DNA of 64,000 nt, taken from BOG-994 sp049514215. Lineage in GTDB: Bacteria; Pseudomonadota; Gammaproteobacteria; Burkholderiales; Burkholderiaceae_D. The DNA lies in contig JBEKVI010000012.1 in the NCBI GenBank assembly GCA_049514215.1, positions 1-64,000 of the forward strand, in the 5' to 3' direction. Below are positions 17,446-26,326 of this stretch, one piece after another. The position numbers were made by a program, and so were the translations under genes. Position 1 is the first letter of the stretch, and every line of letters starts with the position of its first letter. The notes below the pieces were generated by a model. That model was given only the letters and a program-made list of their open reading frames with translations. It made no database searches and had not been told where the DNA came from.

Positions 17446-17798
17446 GGCTGCTGGGGCGAATATTTCAGGCCGGGCTGATCGGAGTTGGGGTCGGTTGCAG
17501 AAGGAGACACCGATGAAGGCACCACGCTGATCGTGGACTCGGGTGCCGGATCGCTGCTGGTGTCCGAAGTCAATGGCACCCCGGGGAACAGGGGGGTCGA
17601 GAGTAGGGGCGAGCCCGGTGGCGGCGGCGACACGGCCCCGGCGGTATTCACCCCCCCGTTGGGAATGTAGAGCGGTCCGCGCTGACCACAGCCGGTCATG
17701 GCGAGAGTCACCGTCAAGAGCGCAAGGATGAGCCCGGCTCGCGGACTGCGCGCTCTGTCCCGCGCTCTTTCCGGCACTCTCGCCCGCGTCTTAACCAA
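17442..17798 (-). CDS. lptM: LptM-type lipoprotein
   Basis: A small lipoprotein, 118 residues from the start chosen. The key sequence is ALLTVTLAMTGCGQRGPLYIP: a lipobox followed directly by the Cys-Gly-Gln-(Arg/Lys)-Gly-Pro-Leu-Tyr signature of LptM/YifL, which helps LptD oxidise and assemble at the outer membrane. The rest is a Pro/Ser/Thr-rich tail. The TTG at 17798 has AGAGG at about 8-nt spacing; an ATG at 17837 without a ribosome binding site is the alternative. Its position directly before lysA and opposite cyaY is conserved in betaproteobacteria. Confidence 0.8.
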   Translation of the reverse strand: MVKTRARVPERARDRARSPRAGLILALLTVTLAMTGCGQRGPLYIPNGGVNTAGAVSPPPPGSPLLSTPLFPGVPLTSDTSSDPAPESTISVVPSSVSPSATDPNSDQPGLKYSPQQP

Positions 17799-17871
17799 TA
17801 CGCAGGCCTCTTGCACGGATGATTGGGCAACGGGCATGATGTGAAGTCGCAACTGTTCCGGAAAGTTTAGC

Positions 17872-18183
17872 ATGACCGATAACGAGTTCTTAGCGCACTT
17901 CGACGGGGTCGTCGAGCGCATCGAGGCGACTCTTGAAGACGGCGATCTCGACGTCGAGCCCGTGCGCAGCGGCAACGTCCTGTCTTTGGAATTCGACGAC
18001 GGCGCGAAGATCATCATCAATAGTCAATTGGCCTTGCACGAGATCTGGCTTGCCGCGCGTAGCGGCGGATTTCACTTTCGGCTGATCGACGGGCTCTGGC
18101 GCGACTCGCGCGACGGCAGCGAATTCTATGAGGCTCTGTCGAAGTGGGTCACGCACGAGGCGGGCAAACCGGTGACGTTCTAG
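17872..18183 (+). CDS. cyaY: Iron-sulfur cluster protein CyaY (frataxin)
   Basis: A 103-residue bacterial frataxin homologue that binds iron and tunes Fe-S cluster assembly on IscS/IscU. The acidic first helix (MTDNEFLAHFDGVVERIEATLED) and the strands NVLSLEFDDGAKIIINSQ, HEIWLAARSGGFHF and WRDSRDGSEFYEALSKWV fit the fold. It lies divergently from lptM-lysA, with about 70 bp between. Confidence 0.95.
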   Translation: MTDNEFLAHFDGVVERIEATLEDGDLDVEPVRSGNVLSLEFDDGAKIIINSQLALHEIWLAARSGGFHFRLIDGLWRDSRDGSEFYEALSKWVTHEAGKPVTF

Positions 18184-18208
18184 CCGCTCGCTCGGGCACC
18201 CCTGCGCC

Positions 18209-20752
18209 TTAGTTCCGTAAGGTGCCGTAGGGGGGAGGTGGCGGTGGGGGCGGCACTCGTTGGGCCGAGGGGGCCACAGCGCTCGGGGGCGCATTGCGGG
18301 GCTGGGGTGTCGGAGAGATCGCCCCCTGTGGCGTGGTCATCCCCGGTGGGGTCGTCGACTGGACAGGGGCCGGCACCGGCAGCGGCGGCGCGCTCGAAGC
18401 CGGCATGAGCGACGGATCCACATCGCTCGGAATCGCCGCCTGCTCCAGACCGACCGAAGCGATGCCGCCTTGTCCTGGTTGGAATTCCGTGTAGTAGACC
18501 TCGCCGCCCACGCTCACCACACCCGGGGGCATGGTGCGGTCCTTCTCCGGTGTGCCTTTGAGTGCAACTTGCATGTAGGAGACCCAAAGAGGCAGCGCGA
18601 GGCCGCCGCCGTTCTCGCGGTCCCCCAGCGATTTCGGCTGATCAAATCCCACCCACGCAATCCCGACCAGATTCTGATTGGAGTATCCGGCGAACCAGGC
18701 GTCGCGCGATTCGTTGGTCGTGCCGGTCTTGCCTGCCAGGTCGTGGCGCTTCAAAGCGACGGTGACGGGCGCAGCTGTTCCCGCACGCGCCACGCTCTTA
18801 AGGAGACTGTCCATCACATACGCGTTGCGCACGTCGATGACGCGATTGGCCTCGTTATCGGCGAGCGCGGGTTCCGCCTTGGCCAGCACCTGCCCGGTGC
18901 TGTCGGTAATGCGATTGATGAAGTACGGATTGATCTTGTAGCCGCCATTGGCGAAGACGGAGTACGCCCCGAGCATCTGCCAAGGCGTCACCGAGCCGGC
19001 CCCGAGCGCCATCGTGAGGTAGGCCGGATGCTTGTCGGGGTCCAGCCCGAAGCGGCCGATATAGTTTTGCACATACTTCGGACCGATCGTCTGGAGGATG
19101 CGGATCGACACCATGTTCTTTGAACGCTGGATCGCCTGACGCATCGTGATCGGCCCGTCGTATTTGTTATCGTAATTCTTGGGCTCCCAGGTCTGACTGC
19201 CCGTCTGGGCGGCGTCCACCACCACCGGCGCGTCGTTGATGATGGTCGACGTCATGAAACCTTTTTCGAGCGCGGCCGAATAAACGAAAGGCTTAAAGCT
19301 CGAGCCCGGCTGGCGCCACGCCTGCGTGACGTGGTTGAACTTGTTGCGGTTGAAGTCGAAGCCGCCTACCAGGGCATGGACGGAACCGTCCTCACTGCTG
19401 GCTGCAACCAGTGCCGCCTGAACCTGCGGCAACTGGATGATTTCCCACGCGCCCTTGGCGTTTTGCGCGATCCGGATAATGGCGCCGCGACGGATTTTCT
19501 TGGTGGGTAGCGCCTTGTCGGTCAAGGCGCTGGCCACGAACTTGAGCCCATCGCCGGAAATGTCGTAGGTCTCGCCCTGGCGCGCTGCGCGCACCACGCG
19601 CGAACTGGCCTCCAGCACGACCGCGGCCAGGATGTCGTCGCTGTCGGTGTACTCGAGAAGGGCATCCTCGATGGCCTGGTCGAGCTCTTCGGGCTTGGTC
19701 GGAAGATCCGCATACCCTTCGGGTCCATCATAAGTATGACGGCGTTCGTAGGCCAAAACCCCATTGCGCAACGCAGCATAGGCGGCGCTTTGCTCGGTCG
19801 AGACGAGCGTCGTGTAGATGTTCAGCCCGCGCGTATAGGTCTCTTCCTTGAACTCGTCGTAGGCGATCTGGCGCGCCATTTCGGCGACATATTCGGCATG
19901 GACCGAAAACTCGGTTCCCTCGACTTTGACCCCGGGTTTCTCATCTAAGGCCTTCTTGTATTCCTCATCGGTTAGAAAGCCAAGACTGAGCATGCGGCCC
20001 AGGACATAGTGTTGGCGCTGGCGCGCCCGCTCGGGGTTCACGATCGGGTTGTACGTCGATGGCGCGCGCGGCAAGCCGGCGAGCATCGCGGCCTCCCCGG
20101 GGGTAATGTCCTTTAACGCCTTGCCAAAATACACGCGCTCGGCAGAACTGAATCCGTACGCCCTTTGACCGAGGTAGATCTGATTGACATAGACTTCGAG
20201 AATCTGGTCCTTGGTCAAGGTCGATTCGATCTTGAAGGCCATCAGGATCTCGTAGAACTTTCGGATGTAGCTTTGCTCGCTCGAAAGGAAGAAATTGCGG
20301 GCCACCTGTTGAGTAATGGTACTCGCCCCCTGTCTGCGCCCCCCTCCAAAGGCTGTCCCACGCACGGCATTGGTGACCGCCGCACGCAGCACCCCCGCGT
20401 AGTCGATGCCGCCGTGCTGGTAGAAGCGGTCGTCTTCGGCGGCCAGAATGGCCTGCTTCATGACGAGTGGAACGTCGCCAATTCGCACCACACTTCGCCT
20501 TTCTTCGCCAAATTCTCCGATCAGAACGTTATCCGCCGTGTAGACTCGTAGCGGGATCTTGGGCCGATAGTCCGTGAGCGAGTCGATTGGGGGCAGATTC
20601 TTGTAGGCCAGCGAAGTCGCTAAGGTCAGAAGAAATAGGGCTGAGATAACGATTGCGCCCGAGAGAAGCGCAATCCAGAAAAGGATGCGAAGGGAGAGGT
20701 CAACAAGCGGATGCAGCCTACGGCTGGGGGGTCGTTCGTCAGTTGCGGTCAT
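18209..20752 (-). CDS. mrcA: Penicillin-binding protein 1A (bifunctional)
   Basis: An 847-residue class A PBP that polymerises and cross-links peptidoglycan. A short cytoplasmic N-terminus and one membrane helix (residues 22-50) precede a GT51 transglycosylase with the catalytic Glu in AILAAEDDRFYQHGG and the RQGASTITQQVARNFFL motif. The transpeptidase has its nucleophile Ser484 in GSSFK, then SKN (RSKNMVS) and KTGTT. The C-terminus is a Pro/Ala/Ser-rich tail of about 80 residues ending in an eight-proline run, probably unstructured. The gene is divergent from pilM, a common betaproteobacterial arrangement. Confidence 0.95.
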   Translation of the reverse strand: MTATDERPPSRRLHPLVDLSLRILFWIALLSGAIVISALFLLTLATSLAYKNLPPIDSLTDYRPKIPLRVYTADNVLIGEFGEERRSVVRIGDVPLVMKQAILAAEDDRFYQHGGIDYAGVLRAAVTNAVRGTAFGGGRRQGASTITQQVARNFFLSSEQSYIRKFYEILMAFKIESTLTKDQILEVYVNQIYLGQRAYGFSSAERVYFGKALKDITPGEAAMLAGLPRAPSTYNPIVNPERARQRQHYVLGRMLSLGFLTDEEYKKALDEKPGVKVEGTEFSVHAEYVAEMARQIAYDEFKEETYTRGLNIYTTLVSTEQSAAYAALRNGVLAYERRHTYDGPEGYADLPTKPEELDQAIEDALLEYTDSDDILAAVVLEASSRVVRAARQGETYDISGDGLKFVASALTDKALPTKKIRRGAIIRIAQNAKGAWEIIQLPQVQAALVAASSEDGSVHALVGGFDFNRNKFNHVTQAWRQPGSSFKPFVYSAALEKGFMTSTIINDAPVVVDAAQTGSQTWEPKNYDNKYDGPITMRQAIQRSKNMVSIRILQTIGPKYVQNYIGRFGLDPDKHPAYLTMALGAGSVTPWQMLGAYSVFANGGYKINPYFINRITDSTGQVLAKAEPALADNEANRVIDVRNAYVMDSLLKSVARAGTAAPVTVALKRHDLAGKTGTTNESRDAWFAGYSNQNLVGIAWVGFDQPKSLGDRENGGGLALPLWVSYMQVALKGTPEKDRTMPPGVVSVGGEVYYTEFQPGQGGIASVGLEQAAIPSDVDPSLMPASSAPPLPVPAPVQSTTPPGMTTPQGAISPTPQPRNAPPSAVAPSAQRVPPPPPPPPYGTLRN

Positions 20753-20779
20753 GCGGGGGTCTTCAAAGGGAATCCGCGG

Positions 20780-20785
20780 ATTATA
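20780..20785 (-). promoter_or_regulatory. Probable -10 box for mrcA
   Basis: The minus strand reads TATAAT exactly here, 28 bp before the mrcA ATG, which gives a leader of about 20 nt. The -35 position holds only a poor match (TCAATG-like). Confidence 0.45.
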
Positions 20786-20823
20786 GCGGGCGCACTCTCG
20801 CTCATTGATACCTGGGCGAGGCG

Positions 20824-20839
20824 CCGATCATGTGATCGG
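20824..20839. repeat. Inverted repeat, candidate operator between mrcA and pilM
   Basis: CCGATCA and TGATCGG form perfect 7-bp arms around a 2-bp centre. The element lies about 40 bp upstream of the mrcA -10 box and about 100 bp upstream of the pilM promoter, a suitable place for a regulator acting on either gene. The rest of the 20753-21065 gap is unusually AT-rich and has no gene. Confidence 0.4.
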
Positions 20840-20940
20840 AAATTCTTACAGCAGCGATTTGCGCCGAATGTAGAGCAGCGCTGTGATGTTGTTTTTTCTA
20901 CGGAGTTCCATGGAAATAACTTTACATTTTTCGGAACATA

Positions 20941-20969
20941 TTGCTAGCATCTCAAGTAAATTTTATATA
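20941..20969 (+). promoter_or_regulatory. Probable sigma-70 promoter of the pil operon
   Basis: TTGCTA (20941-20946), a 17-bp spacer and TATATA (20964-20969) form a plausible promoter. Downstream the leader holds a run of nine T residues (20998-21006) and a 7-bp hairpin, CCGCGGT/ACCGCGG at 21017-21033, before the AAGGGAGAG ribosome binding site. Confidence 0.45.
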
Positions 20970-21065
20970 TATCCCCTAACCCCAAGTACTTAATAGGTTT
21001 TTTTTTGCTCCTGGGGCCGCGGTCAGACCGCGGGTTAACGACCGTTCATCAAGGGAGAGCTTTCC

Positions 21066-22148
21066 TTGGCCTTCGATTTTGGGGCACTTTTTTCGTCGCA
21101 AAGTCAGCCGTTGCTCGGACTCGATCTCAGCTCTTCCAGCGTGAAGATAGTTGAGCTTTCGGGGACTGCCGCGGCTGGATTTCGACTGGAACGCTACGCT
21201 ATCGAGCCCTTGCCCAAGGGCGCGATTACTGACGGTAACGTAGAAAATCTTGAGGCCGTTTCCGAGGCGGTACGCCGTGCCTGGAAAAAAAGCGGCACCA
21301 AGATCCGTAATGTCGCCATGGCCTTGCCCAGCGCTGCGGTCATCACCAAGAAGATCATGCTGCCTGCGGGACTGTCCGAAGAGGCGCTTGAACTCCAGGT
21401 GGAGACCGAAGCCAATCAGTACATCCCGTTTGCGCTTGACGAAGTCAGCCTGGACTTCAGCGTGATCGGTCCGGCCCCGAATGCGCCGGACGACGTGGAA
21501 GTCCTGCTTGCGGCATCGCGCAAGGAAAAGGTGGAGGACCGCGTCGCGGTCGCCCAGGCGGCGGCTTTAAAGCCCGTCATCATGGACATTGAGTCGTTTG
21601 CGACGCGCTCGACTGCCGAGCGCGTCATCAAGCTCATGCCGAACGAGGGTGAAGGCCAGATCATCGCCTTGTTCACCATCGGGGCGTATACGACCACGAT
21701 TTCGGCAACGCTGAACGGTCAGGCCATCTACGAGCGCGAGCAGGCCTTCGGCGGCGCGCAACTGACCCAGGACATTGCCCGGGCCTATGGGCTGTCCACT
21801 GACGAGGCCGAGGCCAAGAAGCGGGCCGATGACCTTCCGGAAAATTACGAACGCGACCTCTTGCAGCCGTTTGCCGACAATATCGCGCTTGAGGTTACGC
21901 GTGCGCTCCAGTTCTTTTTCACCTCGACCCCCTATAGCCGGGTCGACCAGATTCTTCTGGCCGGTGGATGCGCCGTGATCCCGGGCCTCGTGGACGTGGT
22001 CGGAACGCGCACGCAGGCTTCGACGTCGATCCTCAATCCGTTTAAGGGAATGGATATGAGTTCCCAGATCCGCGAGAAACAGGCGCGTCTGGATGCCCCT
22101 TCGCTCCTGGTCGCAACGGGGCTGGCGATGCGAAGGAGCGGTCAATGA
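21066..22148 (+). CDS. pilM: Type IV pilus assembly protein PilM
   Basis: A 360-residue actin-like cytoplasmic ATPase of the pilus alignment complex. It binds the N-terminus of PilN and links the inner-membrane platform to the motors. The phosphate-1 region is LLGLDLSSSSVKIVEL, and LLAGGCAVIPGL lies in the adenosine region. The start is TTG, fixed by AAGGGAGAG (21051-21059) and the family N-terminus. The gene is first of pilMNOPQ, with ATGA overlap into pilN. Confidence 0.95.
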   Translation: MAFDFGALFSSQSQPLLGLDLSSSSVKIVELSGTAAAGFRLERYAIEPLPKGAITDGNVENLEAVSEAVRRAWKKSGTKIRNVAMALPSAAVITKKIMLPAGLSEEALELQVETEANQYIPFALDEVSLDFSVIGPAPNAPDDVEVLLAASRKEKVEDRVAVAQAAALKPVIMDIESFATRSTAERVIKLMPNEGEGQIIALFTIGAYTTTISATLNGQAIYEREQAFGGAQLTQDIARAYGLSTDEAEAKKRADDLPENYERDLLQPFADNIALEVTRALQFFFTSTPYSRVDQILLAGGCAVIPGLVDVVGTRTQASTSILNPFKGMDMSSQIREKQARLDAPSLLVATGLAMRRSGQ

Positions 22149-22780
22149 TTCATATCAACCTTCTTCCACATCGGGAGGAGCGCCGCAAGCAGCGCCGGAT
22201 CGAGTTCTATGTGATGGCCGCTTTGGCCCTGATCTCGGCGGCCGTGATCGTGTTTATCGTCGGACTCATCATCAGCAATGAAATCGAGGACCAGACCCAG
22301 CGCAACGACTTCATCCGCACCGAGAATGCCAAACTCGACGAGCAGATCAAGGAGATTGCGGATTTGCGCTCGGAAATCGACAGTCTCAAGGCACGGCAGC
22401 AGGCGGTGGAAGATCTGCAAGGCGACCGCAACTTGCCCGTGCATCTGCTCGATGAACTCGTCAAGCAGACCCCCGAAGGGATTTTTCTGACCAATTCCAA
22501 GCAGGTCGGCAACAAGGTCACCTTGACGGGATACGCGCAATCGAATGACCGCATCTCCGAGATGCTGCGCAACCTGAGCAACAACTCACCCTGGCTGGCC
22601 AATCCGGATCTCGTGGAAATCAAGGCCGCAACGATCGGATCCGACAAGAGGCGGGTTTCCCAGTTCACCATGAACGTGGATCTGCGCCGTCCGGTAACAG
22701 ACAAGCCCGTCGCGTCGGCCGCAGCCGTGGCTGTGCCGGCAACGCCTGCCAATCCCGCTGCAGCTGCGGCAACCAAGTGA
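22145..22780 (+). CDS. pilN: Type IV pilus assembly protein PilN
   Basis: A 211-residue bitopic inner-membrane protein. The N-terminal INLLPHREERRKQR is the conserved PilM-binding peptide. A membrane helix follows at residues 24-43, then a coiled coil and a ferredoxin-like periplasmic domain. It dimerises with PilO. The C-terminal tail is Ala/Pro-rich. It overlaps pilM by 4 bp and precedes pilO by 11 bp. Confidence 0.94.
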   Translation: MIHINLLPHREERRKQRRIEFYVMAALALISAAVIVFIVGLIISNEIEDQTQRNDFIRTENAKLDEQIKEIADLRSEIDSLKARQQAVEDLQGDRNLPVHLLDELVKQTPEGIFLTNSKQVGNKVTLTGYAQSNDRISEMLRNLSNNSPWLANPDLVEIKAATIGSDKRRVSQFTMNVDLRRPVTDKPVASAAAVAVPATPANPAAAAATK

Positions 22781-22791
22781 TCGGGTGAGTC

Positions 22792-23472
22792 ATGGCAGAT
22801 TTCAATAAGATTCGCGATCAGTTTCGCAACCTCAACCTCCGAGACCCGGGGACCTGGCCGATTCTGCCCAGAATCGCGACGGCACTGGGCGTGGTGCTCC
22901 TGGTCTTGATCCTGGGCTACTTCCTGTACTGGAGCGACCAGATCGATCAGCTGCATGCGCTGCAAGACCAGGAAGAAACGCTCAAGAAGGCGTATCGCGA
23001 CAAGCTCACCCAGGCGGTCAATCTCGAGCCCTTGCGCAAGCAAAAAGACCAGGTCGCGCAGTACGTCTTCCGCCTCGAGAAGCAGCTTCCGAGCAAGGCG
23101 GAGATGGATGCGCTCTTGTCGGACATCAATCAGGCCGGCGTCGGTCGCGGCTTGCAGTTCGAGCTCTTTAGACCGGGGCAAAGCAACGTCAAGGATTACT
23201 ACGCCGAGCTGCCCATCGAGATCCGTATCGTGGGCAATTACCATGACCTTGGGCAATTCACGAGCGACATCGCCGGCCTGCCTCGGATCGTCACGCTCAA
23301 TAATCTCGCCATCTCGGCCCCGGCTGCGAGCACCACGGCGTCGTCAGCGAACCTGCATGGGGATGTCTTGACCATGGATGCCATCGCCAAGACCTTCCGC
23401 TACCTGGATCCCGAGGAGATCGCAGCGCAACGCAAAGCGAAAGCGGCCGCCCAGAAGGGACAACCGAAATGA
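22792..23472 (+). CDS. pilO: Type IV pilus assembly protein PilO
   Basis: A 226-residue inner-membrane protein with one helix (residues 27-46, TALGVVLLVLILGYFLYW), a coiled coil, and a periplasmic domain with the family motif ELPIEIRIVGNYHDLGQF. It forms a heterodimer with PilN and contacts PilP. The last 30 residues are Ala/Lys/Gln-rich. It overlaps pilP by 4 bp. Confidence 0.94.
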   Translation: MADFNKIRDQFRNLNLRDPGTWPILPRIATALGVVLLVLILGYFLYWSDQIDQLHALQDQEETLKKAYRDKLTQAVNLEPLRKQKDQVAQYVFRLEKQLPSKAEMDALLSDINQAGVGRGLQFELFRPGQSNVKDYYAELPIEIRIVGNYHDLGQFTSDIAGLPRIVTLNNLAISAPAASTTASSANLHGDVLTMDAIAKTFRYLDPEEIAAQRKAKAAAQKGQPK

Positions 23473-23990
23473 AGCGCCTCCCTTTTTACGCGGTGTGCCT
23501 TCTGTTGGCTTCTTGCGGCAGCTCCACAGACGAGGTGCGCGACTGGATGGCGCAGGTCAAAAAAGAGATCCATCCGATCGCCACCAAGCTGCCCGAGCCC
23601 AAGACCTACGAGGCTTTCGTCTACGCCGACAAGAACGATGTCGACCCGTTTGATCCAGCCAAGATCACCAATGTGCTGCGCAAGCTCGCGGCCAAATCCA
23701 CAAACGGGCTGGCTCCGGACGTAAATCGCCGCAAGGAACCCCTCGAAGCGTTTCCTCTGGATAACATCGCCATGGTCGGCACCTTGGAGAGGCCCGGCCT
23801 GCACTATGCCCTGCTGCGCGCCGAAGGCATCGTCTACCAGATCAAGGTTGGGAATTATGTTGGGCAGAATTTTGGTGTCGTGACAAAGATCTCGGACAGC
23901 CAGGTCACGCTCAAGGAAGTGGTCCAGGACGCCTCCGGCGAATGGGTTGAACGCATCAGCACACTGCAATTGCAGGAGAGCACAAAATGA
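23469..23990 (+). CDS. pilP: Type IV pilus lipoprotein PilP
   Basis: A 173-residue inner-membrane lipoprotein with lipobox LASC (Cys16 region, MKRLPFYAVCLLLASCGSS). It has a disordered linker and the PilP beta-sandwich (LDNIAMVGTLERPGLHYALL; YQIKVGNYVGQNFGVV). It joins PilNO to the secretin PilQ. It overlaps pilQ by 4 bp. Confidence 0.94.
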   Translation: MKRLPFYAVCLLLASCGSSTDEVRDWMAQVKKEIHPIATKLPEPKTYEAFVYADKNDVDPFDPAKITNVLRKLAAKSTNGLAPDVNRRKEPLEAFPLDNIAMVGTLERPGLHYALLRAEGIVYQIKVGNYVGQNFGVVTKISDSQVTLKEVVQDASGEWVERISTLQLQESTK

Positions 23991-26251
23991 TTCGAGTAAA
24001 GCAGAAGTCAGGGGGAATGCTGGTGCGGCGCCTATGGAGTTTGGCGCTAGTCGTGCTCGCGATGGGGCTTTGTGACATGGCCCGCGCGCAAAGCACGACG
24101 ATCGATTCGATCACGACCACCCAGCAGGGCGCCAATACCGTCATCAAGGTGGGGCTAAGCGCGGCGCTCGCCAATCCACCCGCCGGCTTCTCGGTCGCGA
24201 CCCCTGCGCGCGTGGCCCTGGACTTTCCCGGAGTCTCCAATAACACCGGCAAGAACAGCTTCGAATCCAATCAGGGAGACCTGCATTCCATCAGTCTGGT
24301 GCAAGCGGGCGACCGCACGCGCATGGTGCTCAATCTGAAGCGCCTCGTAAACTACACCACGGCCCTGGATGGCAACGCCGTGCTGATCACGCTCTCTCCG
24401 ACGAGCGCCGAGACGGCCGCGACCACGTCGCCTGCGACGGCGACGCGACTTGCGACCGTGAGCACCGGAACCGGCCACGCCCTGCGCGATGTCGACTTCC
24501 GGCGCGGCCCGGATGGCGAGGGACGGGTCATCATCGACCTGTCGGACTCGCAGACCGGAGTGGATATCAAGCAGCAGGGTCAGACCGTGGTCGTGGATTT
24601 CTCCAAGACCGTCTTGCCCGAGAATCTCAAGCGGCGCCTTGTGGTCACCGATTTCGCGACTCCGGTCCAGAGCATCAATGCGTTCTCCCAGGGAGATAGC
24701 ACGCGTGTGGTGATCGAGCCGCACGGGCTTTGGGAATACAACGCTTATCAGACCGATACGCGCTTGGTCATCGAAGTCAAGCCGGTCAAGGAAGATCCGA
24801 ACAAGCTCTTCCAGGGATCGGCCACGGTGTACAAGGGCGACCGTCTGTCCCTGAACTTCCAAAACGTCGAAGTGCGCTCGCTGCTCCAGGTGATTGCCGA
24901 CTTCACGAACCTGAACATCATCACGAGCGACTCGGTCGGGGGCAACCTCACCTTGCGCTTAAAGGACGTGCCGTGGGATCAGGCGCTCGACATCATCTTG
25001 CAGGCCAAGGGTCTCGACAAGCGTAAAAACGGCAATGTCATTCTGATCGCACCCAAGGACGAACTCGCGACCAAGGAAAAGCTCGAACTCGAGTCGAAGG
25101 CCGCCATCAGTGATCTCGAGCCGATGCGCAGCGAAGTGTTCCAGCTGAACTATCAGAAAGCCGACTCGGTGAAGGCCTTCTTGAACGGGGATGCGGTACC
25201 GGGACCGACGGGGGTGGCCTCAGCCACTTCCTCAACAGGCGGCCAGTCGGCGCGCGTGTTGTCCAAGCGCGGCACGGTTGCCTCCGATCCGCGGACCAAT
25301 CAGCTCTTCGTGCAGGACATCCCCTCGAAGCTGGAGGTCATCCGGGCGCTCATCGCGCGCTTGGATGTGGCCAGTCGCCAGGTCCTAATCGAAGCGCGGG
25401 TGGTGGTGGCCGACGATGGCTTTACCCGAGAATTGGGTAACAAACTGGGCTACTACAACTCGAACCCGAACGGAGAAAAGCTCGGTAGCTCGGGCTACAA
25501 CGCCGTGGTCTCGAGCACCTACGGAAGCCAACCCTACAATGCGACCGGTGTCGCGAATCCGGTGGGGCTTCTGCCGCAAGGCCTCAGTGTCGGCCCCAAC
25601 GGGCAGATCACGGGGACGGTCTCGGCGATCCAGGGCAATACGCCCTTGCAGACCAATCAGCCGTTCGTGAGTCTGCCGGCCGGCGGCGCGGCCAATCCGG
25701 CCTCACTCGCGATTAGCCTGTTCCGTTCCGGATCGACCCGCTTCTTGAATCTGGAGCTCTCGGCCTTGGAGACCGACAACCACGGCAAGCTGATCTCGAG
25801 CCCCAGAGTCGTGACCGCCGATCAGGTCAAAGCGATCATCGAGCAAGGTACGGAATTGCCGTACCAGGTGGCGACATCCAGTGGCGCGACGAGCATCCAG
25901 TTCCAGAAGGCCAACTTGAAGCTCGAAGTCACGCCCCAGATCACGCCGGAAGGCAACGTGATCCTGACCGTTGACGTCACCGACGACAGCGTCGGACAGG
26001 CGACGACGGCCGGCTTTGCCATCAACACCAAGCACGTCAATACCCAGGTTCTGGTCGAAAACGGGGGTACGGTCGTCTTGGGTGGGATCTACGAGCTCAA
26101 TGACCGCAATGACGCGAACAAGGTCCCGTTCCTGGGCGACATCCCCTACCTGGGCTACTTCTTCAAGAGCACGACACGCACGTACTCGAAGACGGAGCTT
26201 CTGGTGTTCATCACGCCCAAGGTGATCAGCGACAAGCTTGCCGCCCAGTAG
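23987..26251 (+). CDS. pilQ: Type IV pilus secretin PilQ
   Basis: A 754-residue outer-membrane secretin through which the pilus is extruded. After a signal peptide (ending MARA near residue 34) come two AMIN domains that bind peptidoglycan (about residues 40-150 and 165-270), a secretin/TonB short N-terminal domain (near 285-355, LSLNFQNVEVRSLLQVIADFT), an N1 domain, and the secretin barrel with VLIEARVVVADDGF, a Gly/Asn-rich insertion, and VPFLGDIPYLGYFFKS near the end. A strong terminator lies 15 bp past the stop, so read-through to aroK is probably partial. Confidence 0.96.
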   Translation: MIRVKQKSGGMLVRRLWSLALVVLAMGLCDMARAQSTTIDSITTTQQGANTVIKVGLSAALANPPAGFSVATPARVALDFPGVSNNTGKNSFESNQGDLHSISLVQAGDRTRMVLNLKRLVNYTTALDGNAVLITLSPTSAETAATTSPATATRLATVSTGTGHALRDVDFRRGPDGEGRVIIDLSDSQTGVDIKQQGQTVVVDFSKTVLPENLKRRLVVTDFATPVQSINAFSQGDSTRVVIEPHGLWEYNAYQTDTRLVIEVKPVKEDPNKLFQGSATVYKGDRLSLNFQNVEVRSLLQVIADFTNLNIITSDSVGGNLTLRLKDVPWDQALDIILQAKGLDKRKNGNVILIAPKDELATKEKLELESKAAISDLEPMRSEVFQLNYQKADSVKAFLNGDAVPGPTGVASATSSTGGQSARVLSKRGTVASDPRTNQLFVQDIPSKLEVIRALIARLDVASRQVLIEARVVVADDGFTRELGNKLGYYNSNPNGEKLGSSGYNAVVSSTYGSQPYNATGVANPVGLLPQGLSVGPNGQITGTVSAIQGNTPLQTNQPFVSLPAGGAANPASLAISLFRSGSTRFLNLELSALETDNHGKLISSPRVVTADQVKAIIEQGTELPYQVATSSGATSIQFQKANLKLEVTPQITPEGNVILTVDVTDDSVGQATTAGFAINTKHVNTQVLVENGGTVVLGGIYELNDRNDANKVPFLGDIPYLGYFFKSTTRTYSKTELLVFITPKVISDKLAAQ

Positions 26252-26265
26252 GCTCCAGTCCGCGC

Positions 26266-26299
26266 AAAAATGCCGCTCGATGAGCGGCATTTTTGTTTT
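26266..26299 (+). terminator. Intrinsic terminator between pilQ and aroK
   Basis: A perfect 13-bp inverted repeat, AAAAATGCCGCTC (26266-26278) and GAGCGGCATTTTT (26282-26294), has a 3-nt GAT loop and T-rich sequence after it. The A-run on the left could make it bidirectional. It separates the pilus operon from aroK and rules out aroK starts within it. Confidence 0.85.
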
Positions 26300-26326
26300 G
26301 GGCCTGTGCAGGAATACAATCGCGCT

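Noticed and set aside
20998..21006. Run of nine T residues as a possible terminator
   Set aside because: No GC-rich stem lies before it on the plus strand; it is part of the AT-rich pilM leader.
22207..23256. Minus-strand open frame (349 codons) opposite pilN and pilO
   Set aside because: The plus strand encodes clear PilN and PilO in the conserved pil order.
26270..26326. Earlier ATG start for aroK at 26270
   Set aside because: The ATG lies inside the perfect terminator stem after pilQ and the added residues do not resemble shikimate kinase.
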